From assembly GCA_000497835.1 (NCBI GenBank), contig KI547165.1:170198-226036 (forward strand): 55,839 bases of DNA, given 5' to 3'. This DNA is from a gamma proteobacterium L18. Its GTDB lineage: Bacteria; Pseudomonadota; Gammaproteobacteria; Pseudomonadales; Pseudomonadaceae. The notes beneath the pieces were generated by a model. It was not told the origin of the DNA, did no database searches, and saw nothing but the letters and a program-made list of their open reading frames with translations. The position numbers and the translations under genes were made by a program. This document shows, one piece after another, positions 22,601-35,100 of the stretch (position 1 is its first letter; each line of letters starts with the position of its first letter).

Positions 22601-25600
22601 CGGTTGCCCGGTACCGTGCCCCCGAAACCCCGCTGCAACGCCAGGTGGCGGCCATCTGGGCCGAGGTGCTGCAGGCTGGGCAGGTGGGGCTGGATGACAA
22701 CTTCTTTGCCTTGGGTGGGCATTCGTTGCTGGCCACGCAGGTGGTGTCGCGTGTGCGGCAGCAGTTGAAGCTGGAGGTGGCCTTGCGGGTGCTGTTCGAC
22801 ACGACGGACCTGCTGGGCTTCACGCGGGTGCTGGAAGGTCTGGAGCACGCCCAGGGCGGCGGCATTGAGCCGGTGGACCGGGCGCAGCCCTTGCCGGTTT
22901 CCCACTCGCAATACCGGCAGTGGATGTTCTGGAAACTCAACCCGCACAGCACCGCCTACAACACGCCTCTGGCGGTACGCCTGCAAGGCCCGCTGGACCG
23001 CGCCGCCTTGCAGTCGGCCTTCGATGAGCTGGTAGCGCGCCACGAATCATTGCGCACGGTATTCCACGAGCACCAAGGCGTGCCCGTGCAGCAGATTTTG
23101 GCGGCCCAGCCGCTGGCCATTGCCGAGCATGACCTCAGTGCCCAGCCTGCGCAGGTGCTGGCCCAGCGTCTGGAGGAACAGGTCAGTGCCCCCTTTGACC
23201 TGGCCCACGGCCCGCTGATTCGCCTCAGCCTGTTCAAGACCGGGGCGGATGACTATGTGCTGGCCGTGCTGCTGCACCACATCGTCTCCGACGGCTGGTC
23301 GATGGGCGTGATGGTGCGCGAGCTGGTGGCCGCCTACAACGCGTGCGCCGCCGGCCAGCCTCTCCAGCGTCCGGCCCTGGCCGTGCAGTACGCCGACTAC
23401 GCCAGTTGGCAGCGCGAGCGCCTGGCCAGCGGTGACATGCAGAACCAGTTGGCCTACTGGCAAGCCGCCCTTGAGGATGACTTTTCGGTGCTGGAACTGC
23501 CGGCCGATCGGCTGCGTCCGCCCGTGCAGAGCTACCGTGGCGCACGCCTGGACATGCGCCTGCCGCCCGAACTGACCGCCCGCCTGCGTCGCCTGGCGGT
23601 GCAGGGTAACGCCACGCTGTTCCACGTGTTCCTGGCCTCATTTGCCCTGCTGCTGGCCCGTTACAGCGGCCGCGAAAAGCTCAACATCGGCGTGCCGGTG
23701 ACCCATCGCAACCGCCTGGAGCTGGAGGGCTTGATTGGCTTCTTCGTCAACACCCTGGTGGCGCGGGTGGCCGTGGATCCGCTGCAGTCATTTCCGCAAT
23801 TGCTGGCCAGGGTCAAGGAAACCACCCTGCAAGCACAGGCCAACAAGGACCTGCCGTTCGACGTGCTGGTGGAGGCGCTCAAGCCTGAACGGGCGCCGGG
23901 CTACAACCCGTTGTTCCAGGTCATGTACAACCACCTTGGCGCGGTGGGTGAGCGGGTGTCGGGCGACAGCGTGCACGGCATCAGCGTGGAGGAGGTGGAC
24001 CTGGCCGAGCACACCTCGCAGTTCGACCTGACCCTCAATACCCTGGAGCGCACCGACGGGGTGCTGGCCGTGATCAATTACGCCTGTGACCTGTTCGACG
24101 CCGCCCGCATTCGGCGCATGGGCGAGCACTGGCTGAACCTACTGCAGGCAATCGTCGAGCACGCTGACCGGCCGGTGGGGCAACTGCCACTGCTGGGGGC
24201 AGCGGAACATCAACAAATCGTCGTCGACTGGAACCGCAACACCCAGGCCTACCCGGCCGAGCAGTGCGTGCACCAACTGGTCGAAGCCCAGGCTGCCCGC
24301 ACCCCCGACGCCGTGGCCCTGGTGCACGGCGAGCAGGAACTGACCTACCGTCAGCTCAACCAGCGCGCCAACCAGCTGGCCCGCCTGCTGCGCGAGCGGG
24401 GCGTGGGCCCCGACGTGCTGGTGGGCGTGGCGGTGGAGCGCGGCCTGGAACTGGTGGTGGGCCTGCTGGCCATCCTCAAGGCTGGCGGCGCCTATGTACC
24501 GCTGGACCCGGCGTATCCGCAGGAGCGCCTGGCCTACATGCTCAAGGACAGCCAGGCGAAGGTGTTGCTGTCGCAGACGTCGCTGCTCGACCGCCTGCCC
24601 CAGGACACGGCCGCGCAGACGCTGCTGCTCGATCAGCTGGACCTGACCGGCCATGGCCAGGACAACCTGAGCAACCTCAGCGCCCCGCAGAACCTGGCAG
24701 TGAGCATCTACACCTCCGGTTCCACGGGCCTGCCAAAAGGCGTGCTGATCGAGCACCGCAACATTGCCGCGCTGATCGGCTGGGCGCACTCGGTGTACAG
24801 CCAGCATGACCTGAACGGCGTGTTGGCCTCGACCTCGATCTGCTTCGACCTGTCGGTGTGGGAGCTGTTCGTCACCTTGTCGGCAGGCGGCTACGCCGTC
24901 ATCGCGCAGAACGCCCTGGAACTGCCGCTGCTGGCGGCCCGGGCGCGGGTGCACCTGATCAACACCGTGCCCTCGGCGATCAAGGCGCTGCACGATGCCG
25001 GGCAGATCCCGGACAGCGTGCGCATCATCAACCTGGCCGGCGAGCCGCTCAAGCAGGCCCTGGTGGACAACCTCTACGGCCTGGGCCACGTGCAGCACGT
25101 CCATGACCTGTACGGGCCGTCGGAAGACACCACCTATTCCACCTATACCCGCCGCGAGGCCGGTGGCCAGGCCAACATCGGCCGGCCGATCGCCAACAGC
25201 GCCGGCTACGTGCTGGATGGCACCGGCAACCCGTTGCCGGTGGGCGGGGCAGGGGAGTTCTGCCTGGCCGGTGCCGGCCTTGCGCGGGGTTACCTGGGCC
25301 GCGCGGCGCTGACCGCCGAGAAGTTCCTGCCCAACCCGTTCGACACCAGCGCCCAGGGCGGCGGGCGGCTGTACCGTACCGGCGACCTGACGCGCTACCG
25401 CGCCGACGGCGTACTCGAGTACGTGGGCCGCATCGACCATCAAGTGAAGATCCGCGGCTTCCGCATCGAACTGGGCGAGATCGAACTCAAGCTGCTGGCG
25501 CACCCGTCGGTGCGCGAAGCGGTGGTCATCGACATCGAAGGCCCGGGCGGACGGCAGCTGGTGGCCTACCTGGTGGCGGACGGTGAAATCGCCGACCTGC

Positions 25601-26037
25601 GTGGACACCTGAGGACCACGCTGCCCGACTACATGGTGCCTGCGCACCTGGTGTACCTGGACGCGCTGCCGCTGACGCCCAACGGCAAGCTGGACCGCAA
25701 GGCGCTGCCGGCGCCGGATGTGAGTGTGCAGCAGCCGGCTTACGTGGCGCCGCAGACGGAGCTGGAGCAGCAGATTGCCGCCATCTGGGCTGACGTGCTG
25801 AAGGTGGAGCGCGTGGGGCTGAGCGACAACTTTTTCGAGCTGGGGGGGCATTCGTTGTTGGCGACGCAGGCTACGGCACGATTGCAGGCGCAGCTACGCG
25901 TTGATCTTCCGCTGCTGGAGATATTCACGGCTTCAACCCTGGATGCGTTCGTGGCGGCTGTGGCGTCGCGCCAGACTGCCACTGACGGGGACCTGGAGGA
26001 GTTGAACGACTGGATGGACGAACTCGAAACGTTGTAA
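19618..26037 (+). CDS. Pyoverdine side-chain NRPS, two modules (Asp-Ala predicted)
   Basis: 2139 residues, layout C-A-T-C-A-T: condensation (H-H-I-I-A-D-G near 182), adenylation (core near 646), carrier (Ser 1036), condensation (HH 1220), adenylation (core near 1697), carrier (Ser 2079). No epimerase or thioesterase, so it is the middle enzyme of the line. The adenylation 1 pocket reads D-L-T-K-I-G-H-V-G, a strong aspartate code. Adenylation 2 reads D-L-W-N-N-A-L-T-Y, one position from alanine codes I know (D-L-F/Y-N-N-A-L-T-Y). The N-terminus (about 40 residues) resembles that of NRPS 3 and is a likely docking segment; the C-terminus is short and acidic (E-E-L-N-D-W-M-D-E-L). AAGGA precedes the ATG. 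Names pvdI/pvdJ vary between strains, so none is assigned. Confidence 0.95.
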   Translation: MNAEDSLKLARRFIELPAPKRQLFLAGLQQEGVDFSLFPIPAGVGGSERDGLSYAQQRMAFLWQLAPQGAAYNLPMAVRLNGPLNEAALQAAFDQLVVRHESLRTHLQADGDQLRQQVSAPAAVQIVRHDLSHLPADAREAQVATLADDEAQAPFDLLRGPLWRVQLLHLGPQAHVLLLTLHHIIADGWSLNVLINEFTRLYDGACSDVDAVLPMLPVQYRDYAVWQRSWLEAGEQARQLAYWQAKLGDDHGPLELAFDRPRPATPSHRGARHALELPPALVERLSALAKSQGATLFMVLLASFKLLLQRYSGQRAIRVGVPVANRHREEVEGLIGCFINTQVLHTDIDPLMDVAELLRRVKDTALGAQAHQDLPFERLVEALALDRSARHSPLFQVLFNHQSTIADAGQIRLHDGLALEKLALQKHSARFDLALDTFESGGRLQAIFTYALDLFDEHTVVGMGQHWLTLLEGLAANAGSVVGELALGTEQGAAPLPSVAAPHLCIHTLIETAAQADPQRLAAVSGQDSITYAALQARADALAQALLDIGVQVDERVAVVADRSIDMLVGLLAVLKAGAAYLPLEPDLPAARLAFMLADSGVKRVLGRIDQASLPLDVTCVDLGGEHRALPLRQVPVSAGNLAYVIYTSGTTGTPKGVAVSHGALANYVHGVTARLPMDELQQLAMVTTPAADLGHTVLFGALCNGKTLHLLSKDQVLDADTFAAYLREHRIDALKTVPSHLQAMLAAGAAALPARCLILGGEACTQALLGRIAALAPTLAVINHYGPTETTVGVLTHALDQQPLLGRPLANSRAYVLDSCLQAVPGAARGELHIAGAGLARGYLGRPGLTAERFVPDPTGAVGERMYRSGDWVRECAGGALQFAGRMDGQVKIRGYRVELAEIDTCLRQQPGIDNLVVRVVGQGAEAQLAAYLVPQAWPADDDARRVFTDQMRAALRLTLPEHLVPQYLVLLEHLPVTANGKVDLKALPEPLATVARYRAPETPLQRQVAAIWAEVLQAGQVGLDDNFFALGGHSLLATQVVSRVRQQLKLEVALRVLFDTTDLLGFTRVLEGLEHAQGGGIEPVDRAQPLPVSHSQYRQWMFWKLNPHSTAYNTPLAVRLQGPLDRAALQSAFDELVARHESLRTVFHEHQGVPVQQILAAQPLAIAEHDLSAQPAQVLAQRLEEQVSAPFDLAHGPLIRLSLFKTGADDYVLAVLLHHIVSDGWSMGVMVRELVAAYNACAAGQPLQRPALAVQYADYASWQRERLASGDMQNQLAYWQAALEDDFSVLELPADRLRPPVQSYRGARLDMRLPPELTARLRRLAVQGNATLFHVFLASFALLLARYSGREKLNIGVPVTHRNRLELEGLIGFFVNTLVARVAVDPLQSFPQLLARVKETTLQAQANKDLPFDVLVEALKPERAPGYNPLFQVMYNHLGAVGERVSGDSVHGISVEEVDLAEHTSQFDLTLNTLERTDGVLAVINYACDLFDAARIRRMGEHWLNLLQAIVEHADRPVGQLPLLGAAEHQQIVVDWNRNTQAYPAEQCVHQLVEAQAARTPDAVALVHGEQELTYRQLNQRANQLARLLRERGVGPDVLVGVAVERGLELVVGLLAILKAGGAYVPLDPAYPQERLAYMLKDSQAKVLLSQTSLLDRLPQDTAAQTLLLDQLDLTGHGQDNLSNLSAPQNLAVSIYTSGSTGLPKGVLIEHRNIAALIGWAHSVYSQHDLNGVLASTSICFDLSVWELFVTLSAGGYAVIAQNALELPLLAARARVHLINTVPSAIKALHDAGQIPDSVRIINLAGEPLKQALVDNLYGLGHVQHVHDLYGPSEDTTYSTYTRREAGGQANIGRPIANSAGYVLDGTGNPLPVGGAGEFCLAGAGLARGYLGRAALTAEKFLPNPFDTSAQGGGRLYRTGDLTRYRADGVLEYVGRIDHQVKIRGFRIELGEIELKLLAHPSVREAVVIDIEGPGGRQLVAYLVADGEIADLRGHLRTTLPDYMVPAHLVYLDALPLTPNGKLDRKALPAPDVSVQQPAYVAPQTELEQQIAAIWADVLKVERVGLSDNFFELGGHSLLATQATARLQAQLRVDLPLLEIFTASTLDAFVAAVASRQTATDGDLEELNDWMDELETL

Positions 26038-26058
26038 CCCCGTCAGGCAGTATGCACC

Positions 26059-26082
26059 TAAATTCACTGTCGCCTTGATCGT
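26059..26082 (+). promoter_or_regulatory. Iron-starvation box for NRPS 3
   Basis: TAAAT at 26059-26063, CGT at 26080-26082, 16-base spacer; a full match. It lies in the 143-base gap after NRPS 2, so the terminal synthetase has its own promoter. Confidence 0.85.
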
Positions 26083-26180
26083 TTTCCTAGCACCAGACCC
26101 GGCCCTTCGCTCACGCAGAGGCCGGGCGTGCATAACGCTGCAATGCCAGCGTTCGAGAATCCGAGATAAGGCAGGTAACC

Positions 26181-29100
26181 ATGCTGACCGAGAACAATGT
26201 AGAACTGGTACAACGTTTCATTCGTCTGCCCTTGGCCCAACGCGAAGTGTTCTACCAGCGCTTGCAGGACAAGGGGATGAGTCTCTCTCGGTTTCCGATT
26301 CCGGCCACCCGCACCCAATTCGATCAAATAGCGCTTTCCTATGCTCAGGAACGGCAGTGGTTTCTTTGGCGCCTGCATCCCGAAAGCACGGCGTATCACA
26401 TCACCACTGCGTTGAGGTTGCGCGGCTGCCTGAATATCCAAAACCTGCAGCACAGTCTTGACACTCTGGTTGCCCGGCACGAAAGCCTGAGGACGGTATT
26501 CGAACAGCACGGTGAACAGGTTTTCCAACGTGTCGTGCCTGGCCTTGTCATCGATTTGCAGCGCGCTGATATCAACGCAGGCAGCAACGATTCGGGGGAG
26601 GGTGAGGTGCAGTCGTTCATCGACGGCTGGGCCAAGGTGCCGTTCGATCTTACCCAGGGCCCGTTGGCCAGGGTCTGCTTATTGACCTTAGGTGAAGATG
26701 ATCATGTGCTGGTGCTGGTGCAGCACCACATCATTTCCGACGGTGCCTCCATGAAGGTCATCGTTGATGAGTGGGTACGTCTCTACCAATCGCTGAATCA
26801 GGGTGTTGACGCTGCGCTGCCACCCCTTGCGATTCAGTATGCCGACTATGCGATCTGGCAGCGCAGCTGGATGGAGGCCGGCGAGCGCCGCCGACAACTG
26901 GATTACTGGACTCGGCAGTTGGGTAATGCGCAACCGGTACTTGAATTACCGCTGGATCATCCTCGCCCGATGAACTCGTCTACACAGGGTGCCCGGTTGG
27001 CATTCGCGATCGACCAAGCGGTGCATGATGGGTTGCGCGAGCTGGCGCAGCGCAACGGCGTGACGTTGTTCATGCTGTTGCTGGCGTCCTTTCAGACGTT
27101 GTTGCACCGCTACACGGGTCAGGACGATATTCGCGTGGGCGTGCCGATCGCCAACCGTCAGCGCACCGATACTCAAGGCGTGATCGGATTTTTTGTCAAC
27201 ACTCAAGTGCTGCGCGCGGAATTCTCCTGCGGGCTGGCATTCAACCAGTTGGTGAAGCAGGTGGGAGACACTGCTCAGCAGGCTCAAGCCCACCAGGACC
27301 TGCCTTTCGAGCAGTTGGTAGAAGCCCTCCAGCCTGAGCGCAGCCTGGGCCATACCCCGTTGTTCCAAGTGCTGTTCAACCATCAGCGTGGCGCCAAGGC
27401 GACCGACTATAGTGCGACAGGGTTGGATATCTCCCCCGTCGAGCTGGTCGCCGACTCGGCCAAGTTCGACTTGACACTGGAAAGCTTCGAGGACGACACC
27501 GGGCTACGTGGCGCCTTCCTTTATCGAACCGATTTATTCGAACGTGCCACGATCGAGCAAATCTCCAGGCATTGGTCCCGGCTGTTGGCGTCCATCGTTC
27601 GGGATCCTGATCAGCAGGTTGCGCGGATTGACCTGTTCACCCACGCCGAAACCAGCGAATTGCTCAAGGGTTGGAACCAGTGGGACCCGCAGGCGTTGCC
27701 TGCTGTACATGAAATGTTTGCCCGCCAGGTCACACGGTCTCCAGACGAGGTGGCGTTGATCGCGCAAGCGTCTGTGCTGACGTATCGACAACTTGAGAAT
27801 AACGTCAACGCGTTGGCGATCGAACTGAAGCGCCGTGGTGTGCAACCCGGCCATATCGTGGGCGTCTGCGCGAACCGAGATGCCGAATTGGTCATCGGCA
27901 TCCTGGCCACCCTCAAAACGGGTGCTGCGTACTTGCCACTGGACCCGGAGCTGCCGACGCAACGCGTGGATTTCATGCTGCAGGATGCCAGTGTATCTGT
28001 CGTGGTTGGGCGTCAGTCCCCTGCGGGGCTTGCCCAGTTCGGCACCCGATGGCTGGGCTGGACTGCGCAGCAGGATGCGGCACCCCTTGTATTTACCGCT
28101 CCACCGGTAGCCACCGGGCAATTGGCTTATGTCATCTACACCTCAGGCACTACCGGCCAGCCCAAGGGCGTAGCCATCAGTCATGGAGCATTGGCCAACT
28201 ACGTGACAGGTGTCAGCGCAGAGCTTGAAATGGGCTCGATTCAAAGCATGGCCATGGCCTCCACGCCTGCGGCAGACCTTGGGCACACCATGTTTTATGG
28301 CGCATTATGCAATGGCAAGGCGCTGCACTTGATCGACCGCGATACCACGCTGGATACCCAGGCGTTCCTGCGCTACCTGGACACACACGAGATCGACGCC
28401 CTCAAACTGGTCCCCTCGCACCTGGAGGCGCTTCTGGGCGCAGCTGACGGCAGTGTCAAGCTGGCACGCCAATGCCTGGTCCTGGGCGGTGAGACCCCCA
28501 GTTCCGCGTTGTTGCAGGCCCTGGAACGTGGGGCACCCGGCGTACAAGTGATCAACCACTACGGCCCGACCGAAACCACGGTTGGCGTACTGGTTGCCCG
28601 GTTGCATGCCGGTCAGCCTCCTCAGCTGGATCGCGTCCTGGCGGGAAGCCGTGCGGTGGTGGTGGGCACTGACCTTCAACTGATGCCCGCCGGTGCAGCG
28701 GGCGAGTTGGTGATTGGCGGTGCCGGACTGGCTCAAGGCTATCTGGGACGACCTGGCTTGACGGCTGAACGCTTTGTTCCTGATCCGTTTGGTGAGAAGA
28801 CGGGGGCGCGCCTCTACCGTACAGGAGACCGGGTACGGGGGCTGCCCGACTCGGGTTTTCGCTACCTGGAAAGGCTGGATCATCAGGTTAAAATCCGTGG
28901 TTTCCGTGTGGAGACCCGGGAAATCGTTGAGGCGTTGAAGGCTTTTGCGTCCGTGCGCGATGCGGTTGTCGTCGACATTCCGTTGGCCGGCGCGGCGCAG
29001 CTGTTCGGTTATCTGGTCATGAACAGCGAGACTGAGGCGTGCGATGAGGCGGCAGAGCAAGTTCGCGTCAGCCTCAAGAATAGCCTGCCGGACTACATGG

Positions 29101-32100
29101 TTCCTGTACGGCTCAAGTGTATCGAGCGTTTGCCGCTGACCGCCAACGGCAAGCTGGACCGTGCGGCGTTGCCGGTGTTCGAGGTGGAGGACGTGCAGGC
29201 GCAATACGTCGAGCCCATCAACGAGGTTGAGCAACACATCGCGGCGGTGTGGGCGCAGCTGCTCAACGTGCCGCGTGTCGGCCGCCATGACAACTTCTTC
29301 CGACTGGGAGGGCACTCTCTGCTTGCCATGGGGGTTGTGGCTCGTTTGCGCCAGCAGGCTGGCATTGAAGTGCCGCTGCGAGCCCTCTTCGAGGCCGCTG
29401 ATCTGCAAAGCGTTGCCCGTCTCGCCGTTATGCCGGTTGTGCCGGCGCACCGCATAGCGCCTCGAACCGAGCAGGGGCCGGTGCCTTTGTCGCACGCCCA
29501 GCAACGTCAGTGGTTTCTCTGGCAGCTTGATCCATCCAGCGCCGCCTACAACCTCCCCATGGCGCTTTCGCTGCAGGGCGAGTTGGATCTGGACGCGTTG
29601 GCGCACGCCTTCAGCGCACTGATCACGCGTCATGAAGCGCTCAGGACTGTTTTTGTGCAGTCAGGCGAAGAGGTGGTTCAACACATACTGCCGCCATCGC
29701 CTTTCACCGTGCAGGTGGAGCGGCTGGACGGCGCTGATGAGTCGGCGGTCCGTGGCTGGGTGGAGGCTGTGCTGGGGGAGTCGTTCGACTTGGTGCAGGG
29801 GCCGTTGATCCGCTGCAAGGTCTTGCAGCGCTCGGCCACCGAGCATGTCATTGCCCTGTGTCTGCATCACATTGTGGCCGATGGCGCGTCGATGCCCATC
29901 CTGATTCGGGAGCTGCTGCACTTCTACGCCGAGGCTCTTGGCGAAGACGTCTCGCCACCCGCGCCGTTGCCTATCCAGTATGCCGACTACGCCCTGTGGC
30001 AGCGCCAGCGAATGGCGGGGCAGGAAGGGCGCGACCAGCTTGAGTACTGGCTCAAGCAACTGGAGGGCGAGCAGCCAGTCATCCAACTGCCCTATGATCG
30101 CCCGCGTACCGCCGTTCAGAGCACGGCCGGTGCAACCCTCAGGCGCACCCTTGATGATCAGACGGCGGTACGCCTGAAGGCATTTGCCGAGCAACACCAG
30201 CTCACGGTATTCATGGTGTTGTTGGCTTCGTTCAATCTGACGTTGTACCGGTACAGCGGCCAGGCTGACTTGCGCGTGGGTATTCCCATGGCGAACCGTG
30301 ATCGCGTGGAAACCGAGGGGCTGATCGGTTTTTTCGTCAACACGCAAGTGATTCGTACCCTGATGGACGGCCAACAGTCTGTCGCCGAACTGATGGGTGC
30401 GGTGCGTGAGACGGTCTTGCAGGCGCAGGAGCACCCTGACCTGCCCTTCGAATCCTTGGTCGATGCGCTGGCACCGCAGCGCAGCCTGAGCCACAACCCC
30501 CTGTTCCAGGTCATGTTCAATCATCAGGCCGCTAGCGTCGAGGGTGGCGTGATCCATGAAGCAGCCGGGCTGCGGGTAAAACCCGTGTCGTGGGGCAACG
30601 CCACGACCCACTTTGACCTGTCGCTCAGCACCCATGAGCATCAGGGGCAACTGCGCGCCGCATTCGGTTATTCCACAAGCCTGTTTGACGCCCCGACCAT
30701 CGAGCGGTTCGCCGCGCACTGGGAAGCCGTGCTCAAGGCGATGATCGCCTCGCCGGCCGCCAGGCTGTGCGAAGTCCAGATGCCGGGCGGCGAACAGATC
30801 CTGCTGGGCGCTGCAGACCGGGTCCACTATGTGCCGGTGCATGAGTTGATTCGCGCGCAGGCCGAGCGCCGCCCGCAGGCCACGGCCATCATCGCCGGCG
30901 ACACCCGCCTGACGTATCGGCAGCTGGACCGTCAGGCCAACCATCTTGCTCATCGTCTCCAGGCGTTGGGCGCGGGTCCGGATCAACTGGTGGCGGTTGC
31001 TCTGCCACGCACGGCCAATGCCTTGGTGGGTTTCCTGGCAGTGTTGAAAGCAGGAGCAGGTTATGTGCCGATGGACCTGGGTTATCCACCTGAGCGCCTC
31101 AAGCACATGTTGAAGGACAGTGGGGCCATGCTGCTGCTCAGCGAACGTTCGCACCAGCCGCTTTTGCCCAGCATCGAGGGTTTGGAAACGTTATGGCTTG
31201 ATGATCTGGGCTCGCAGGAGGGCCTTGAACCTGCGCCGGTGGACGTACAGGCGCAAAATCTGGCCTACGTCATCTATACCTCGGGTTCCACCGGGCTGCC
31301 TAAAGGGGTGGCGGTGTCCCATGGGGCCATTGCGATGCACTGCCAGGCCACGGCAGGCTGGTATGAAATGACCGAGCTCGATTGTGAGCTGCATTTCCTC
31401 TCGTTTGCCTTCGACGGTGCCCATGAGCGTTGGCTCAGCACCTGCATTCAAGGTGGTCGGTTGCTGCTGCGCGATGACGAGTTGTGGTCGCCTCAGCACA
31501 CGTATGAACAGTTGCGCATTCATGAAGTGACCATGGCCGGGTTCCCTCCCGCCTATTTGCAGCAACTGGCCGCCTACGCCGAACAGGTGGGCAATCCACC
31601 CCCCGTACGCCTTTACAGTTACGGCGGCGACGCAATGCCCAAGGCAGGCTTTGCTCAGGTACAGGACAGCTTGCGCCCTGCGCTGATGATCAACGGTTAC
31701 GGCCCGACCGAGGCCGTGGTTACCCCGATGGTCTGGAAAACCGGTCCGGATGACCGTTGCGATGCCATGTACGCACCTATCGGGCAATGCGTCGGCGAGC
31801 GCCATGCCGTAGTGATGGATGGGGATTTGTGCGTCAAACCGGAAAACACCGTGGGTGAGCTTTACCTGGGTGGGGAGGGGCTGGCTCGCGGTTATCTCAA
31901 TCGTCCCGCACTGACGGCTGAGCGCTTCGTGCCAGACCCCTTTGGCGACGCGGGCACACGCTTGTATCGTACGGGAGATCTGGTCAAGAGCCGCGGTGGT
32001 TGCACGGAGTATCTGGGCCGTGCAGACCACCAGATCAAGGTACGCGGCTTCAGGATCGAGCCGGGTGAGGTGGAAAGTCGCCTGGCCTCGCTACCGGTCG

Positions 32101-35100
32101 TACGTGAAGCGGTGGTCTGCGCTCAGGCGGGGGCCAGTGGCGCACAGTTGGTCGCCTACGTGATTCCTGTATCCCTTGAAGCCATTGACGACGAGGATCG
32201 TGCGGCGCAGCTGCGTGACTCGCTGCGCAGCGGGCTGCGGGCGCACCTGCCGGACTACATGGTCCCCAGTTTCTTTGTGTTCCTGTCACAGTGGCCCGTG
32301 ACACCCAACGGCAAGCTGGATCGACGTGCGTTGCCTGAAGCCGACCCTCGCCAGAACCAGCAAGCGCATGAGGCTGCCGCCGGACCGGTCGAACAGGCGT
32401 TGAGCGATATCTGGTCCAGTGTGCTGTCGCTGCCCAGCGTTGGGGTTCGAGACAACTTCTTTGAGATTGGGGGTGATTCGATCGTCTCGATCCAGGTGGT
32501 GAGTCGAGCCCGCCAGGCGGGAATCCATATCACGCCCAAAGACCTTTTCCAGCATCAGACGGTGCGGGCGCTGGCGGCGGTGGCAACGTTGAGCGATATC
32601 CGGCAAGTAGCGGGGCGCGAAGCGGTAGAGGGGCCATTGCCGATGCTGCCCATTCAGCGCCTGTTCTTTGGTCGTGAGATGGGCCTGCGCGATCATTGGA
32701 ACCAATCCGTGCTGCTTCAGGCAGATGAGATCGTGGACCTGGATCGATTGACCCAGGCCGTGACTGCAGTGGTGCGCCATCACGATGCGCTGCGTACTCG
32801 CTTTACCCACACTGACAATGGCTGGGAGGCGTCGATCGCCAGTGCCGCGCAGGCAGATGCCCAGCAGATGGTCTGGTCGGTCGCGCTTGAGGATGAAACC
32901 CAGTGGGCGCTGCTTTGTGACAGGGCTCAGCGCAGCCTCAGCCTGACCCAAGGTCCTTTGCTGAGGGCGGTATTGGCCCGCTGCCCGCGAGGGGAGCAGC
33001 GGCTGTTGCTGATTGCCCACCATGCCGTGATCGACGGGGTGTCCTGGCGCATCGTATTGCAGGATTTGCAACAGGCCTATTCAAGGGGGGAGGCAGGGGG
33101 CACGTTGCCCGCGCGCACCTCCTCGGTAAAAGCCTGGGCCGAGCGCCTGGAGCAGTACGCCTGCACAACCGCAGCCACGGATCAGGTGGCTTACTGGACG
33201 CAACAGTTGCAAGGGGTCTCTGAGTGCTTTGGCGACGCCAATGGCCAGGCCAGCCTGTTGAACCGCGATGCCGTGAAAACATCGGTGCGCCTGACCCAGG
33301 CTGACACACGACGGCTGCTGCAGGAAGCGCCGGCGGCCTATCGGACGCGAATCAACGATCTTTTGCTGACCGCCTTGGTGGTTGCGTTGCGCGGTGAGTG
33401 TGCCGGCGACTCCTTACCTGTCCTGCTGGAAGGCCATGGTCGCGAAGCGCTGTGGGATGATCTGGACCTGACGCGCACCGTAGGTTGGCTGACCAGTATC
33501 TACCCTGTGCGCTTGTCGGCGTTCGACGACCTGGCCGCGACAATCTGTGGTGTCAAGGAACAGTTGCGCGGCGTGCCGGATAATGGTTTGAGTTTCGGCG
33601 TGCTGCGCGAGACCGCCCATCAGGAGGTACGCGACCGTTTGGGATCGCCACTTCCGCGCGTCACGTTCAATTACCTGGGGCAATTGGACAGCAGTGTCGA
33701 AGGCACCGACAACCTGTTCCGCCCTGCACCGTGGGGCACGGGCAATGATCAGAATGACGACGCTGCGCTGGGCAACTGGCTGACCATCAATGCCCAGGTG
33801 TTCAACGGTGAGCTCAGCCTGAGTTGGACGTTCAGTCGCGATATGTTCACCACCGACCACATTCAGCGCCTTGCCAATGGCTACGTCGATGCGCTCAAAC
33901 ACATCATCGAGCATTGCTGCGATCCGACGCATCAGGGGCTGACACCATCGGACGTGGCGCTGTGCAATTTCAGTCAGGCTGACCTGGATGAACTGGGCCT
34001 GGCCGCCCGCGACGTTCAGGACGTCTACCCGTTGTCACCCATGCAACATGGCATGCTGTTCCATGCTGTATTCGAGCCCGAGAGCCTGGACTACATCAAT
34101 CAGCTTCGGATGGACGTCACGGGCCTGGATGTCAGCCGCTTCATCGAAAGCTGGCAGAGGGCAGTGGCTGACCACGATATCCTGCGCACTGGCTTTATCT
34201 GGCGTGCCGCGCAACCGGTTCAGGTGGTCTACAAGCGTACCGTGCTGCCGGTAGAAGTGCTTGACTGGCGAGCTTTGGAAAGTACGCCGACGATGCTCGA
34301 TGAGCTGGCCAGAGAGCAGCGGCAGCAAGGATTTGACCTGCAGCAGGCACCCCTGCTGCGTATCATGCTGGTCCACACCGTGACGGGGCGGCACCACCTG
34401 ATTTATACCTGCCACCATTTGTTGATGGATGGCTGGAGCAATTCGCAGTTGCTTGCCCAGGTGTTGCAGCGCTACAGCGGCAAGGTGGTCCAGCCGCCTG
34501 TCGGACGCTATCACGATTACATCGCCTGGCTGCAAGACCAGGATGCGAACGCCAACGCCGCCTATTGGAAACAGCAGTTGGTCGGCCTGGCCGAGCCAAC
34601 ATTGTTGGCGCAGGCCATGCGGTTGCATCCCGATGAGCGGGGGGCGGGTCATGGTGATGTCTACCTGGACCTCGACCGTGCATGCACCGAACGATTGGTC
34701 GTGGGCGCCCGCGAGTGCAAAGTAACGCTCAACACCCTGGTGCAAGCTGCCTGGGCGCTTTTGCTGCAACGCTTCAGTGGCCACGATTGCGTGGTGTTCG
34801 GCGCCACGGTGGCTGGCCGCCCTGCGGACCTTGTGGGCATCGAGCAGCAGATCGGCCTGTTCATCAACACCCTGGCAGTGGTCACTACGGCCAAGGCCGA
34901 TGAGCGCGCAGGTGATTGGCTGCAGCGGCTGCAAGCCCACAACGTGGGCTTGCGTGAACACGAGCATACTCGCCTTGCGGACGTGCAGCGTTGGGCCAAT
35001 AGCCCGGGCAATCCGCTGTTCGATACCTTGCTGGTGTTCGAGAACTACCCGGTCGCACAAGCCTTGCAGGAAAAGGCGCCTGCGGGCCTGGGCTTTGAAA

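Noticed and set aside
19633..23043. 1136-codon minus-strand frame opposite NRPS 2
   Set aside because: Same low-complexity antisense pattern as opposite pvdL; no domain or ribosome site.
24139..25851. 570-codon minus-strand frame opposite the second NRPS 2 module
   Set aside because: Antisense shadow of a GC-rich adenylation and carrier region.
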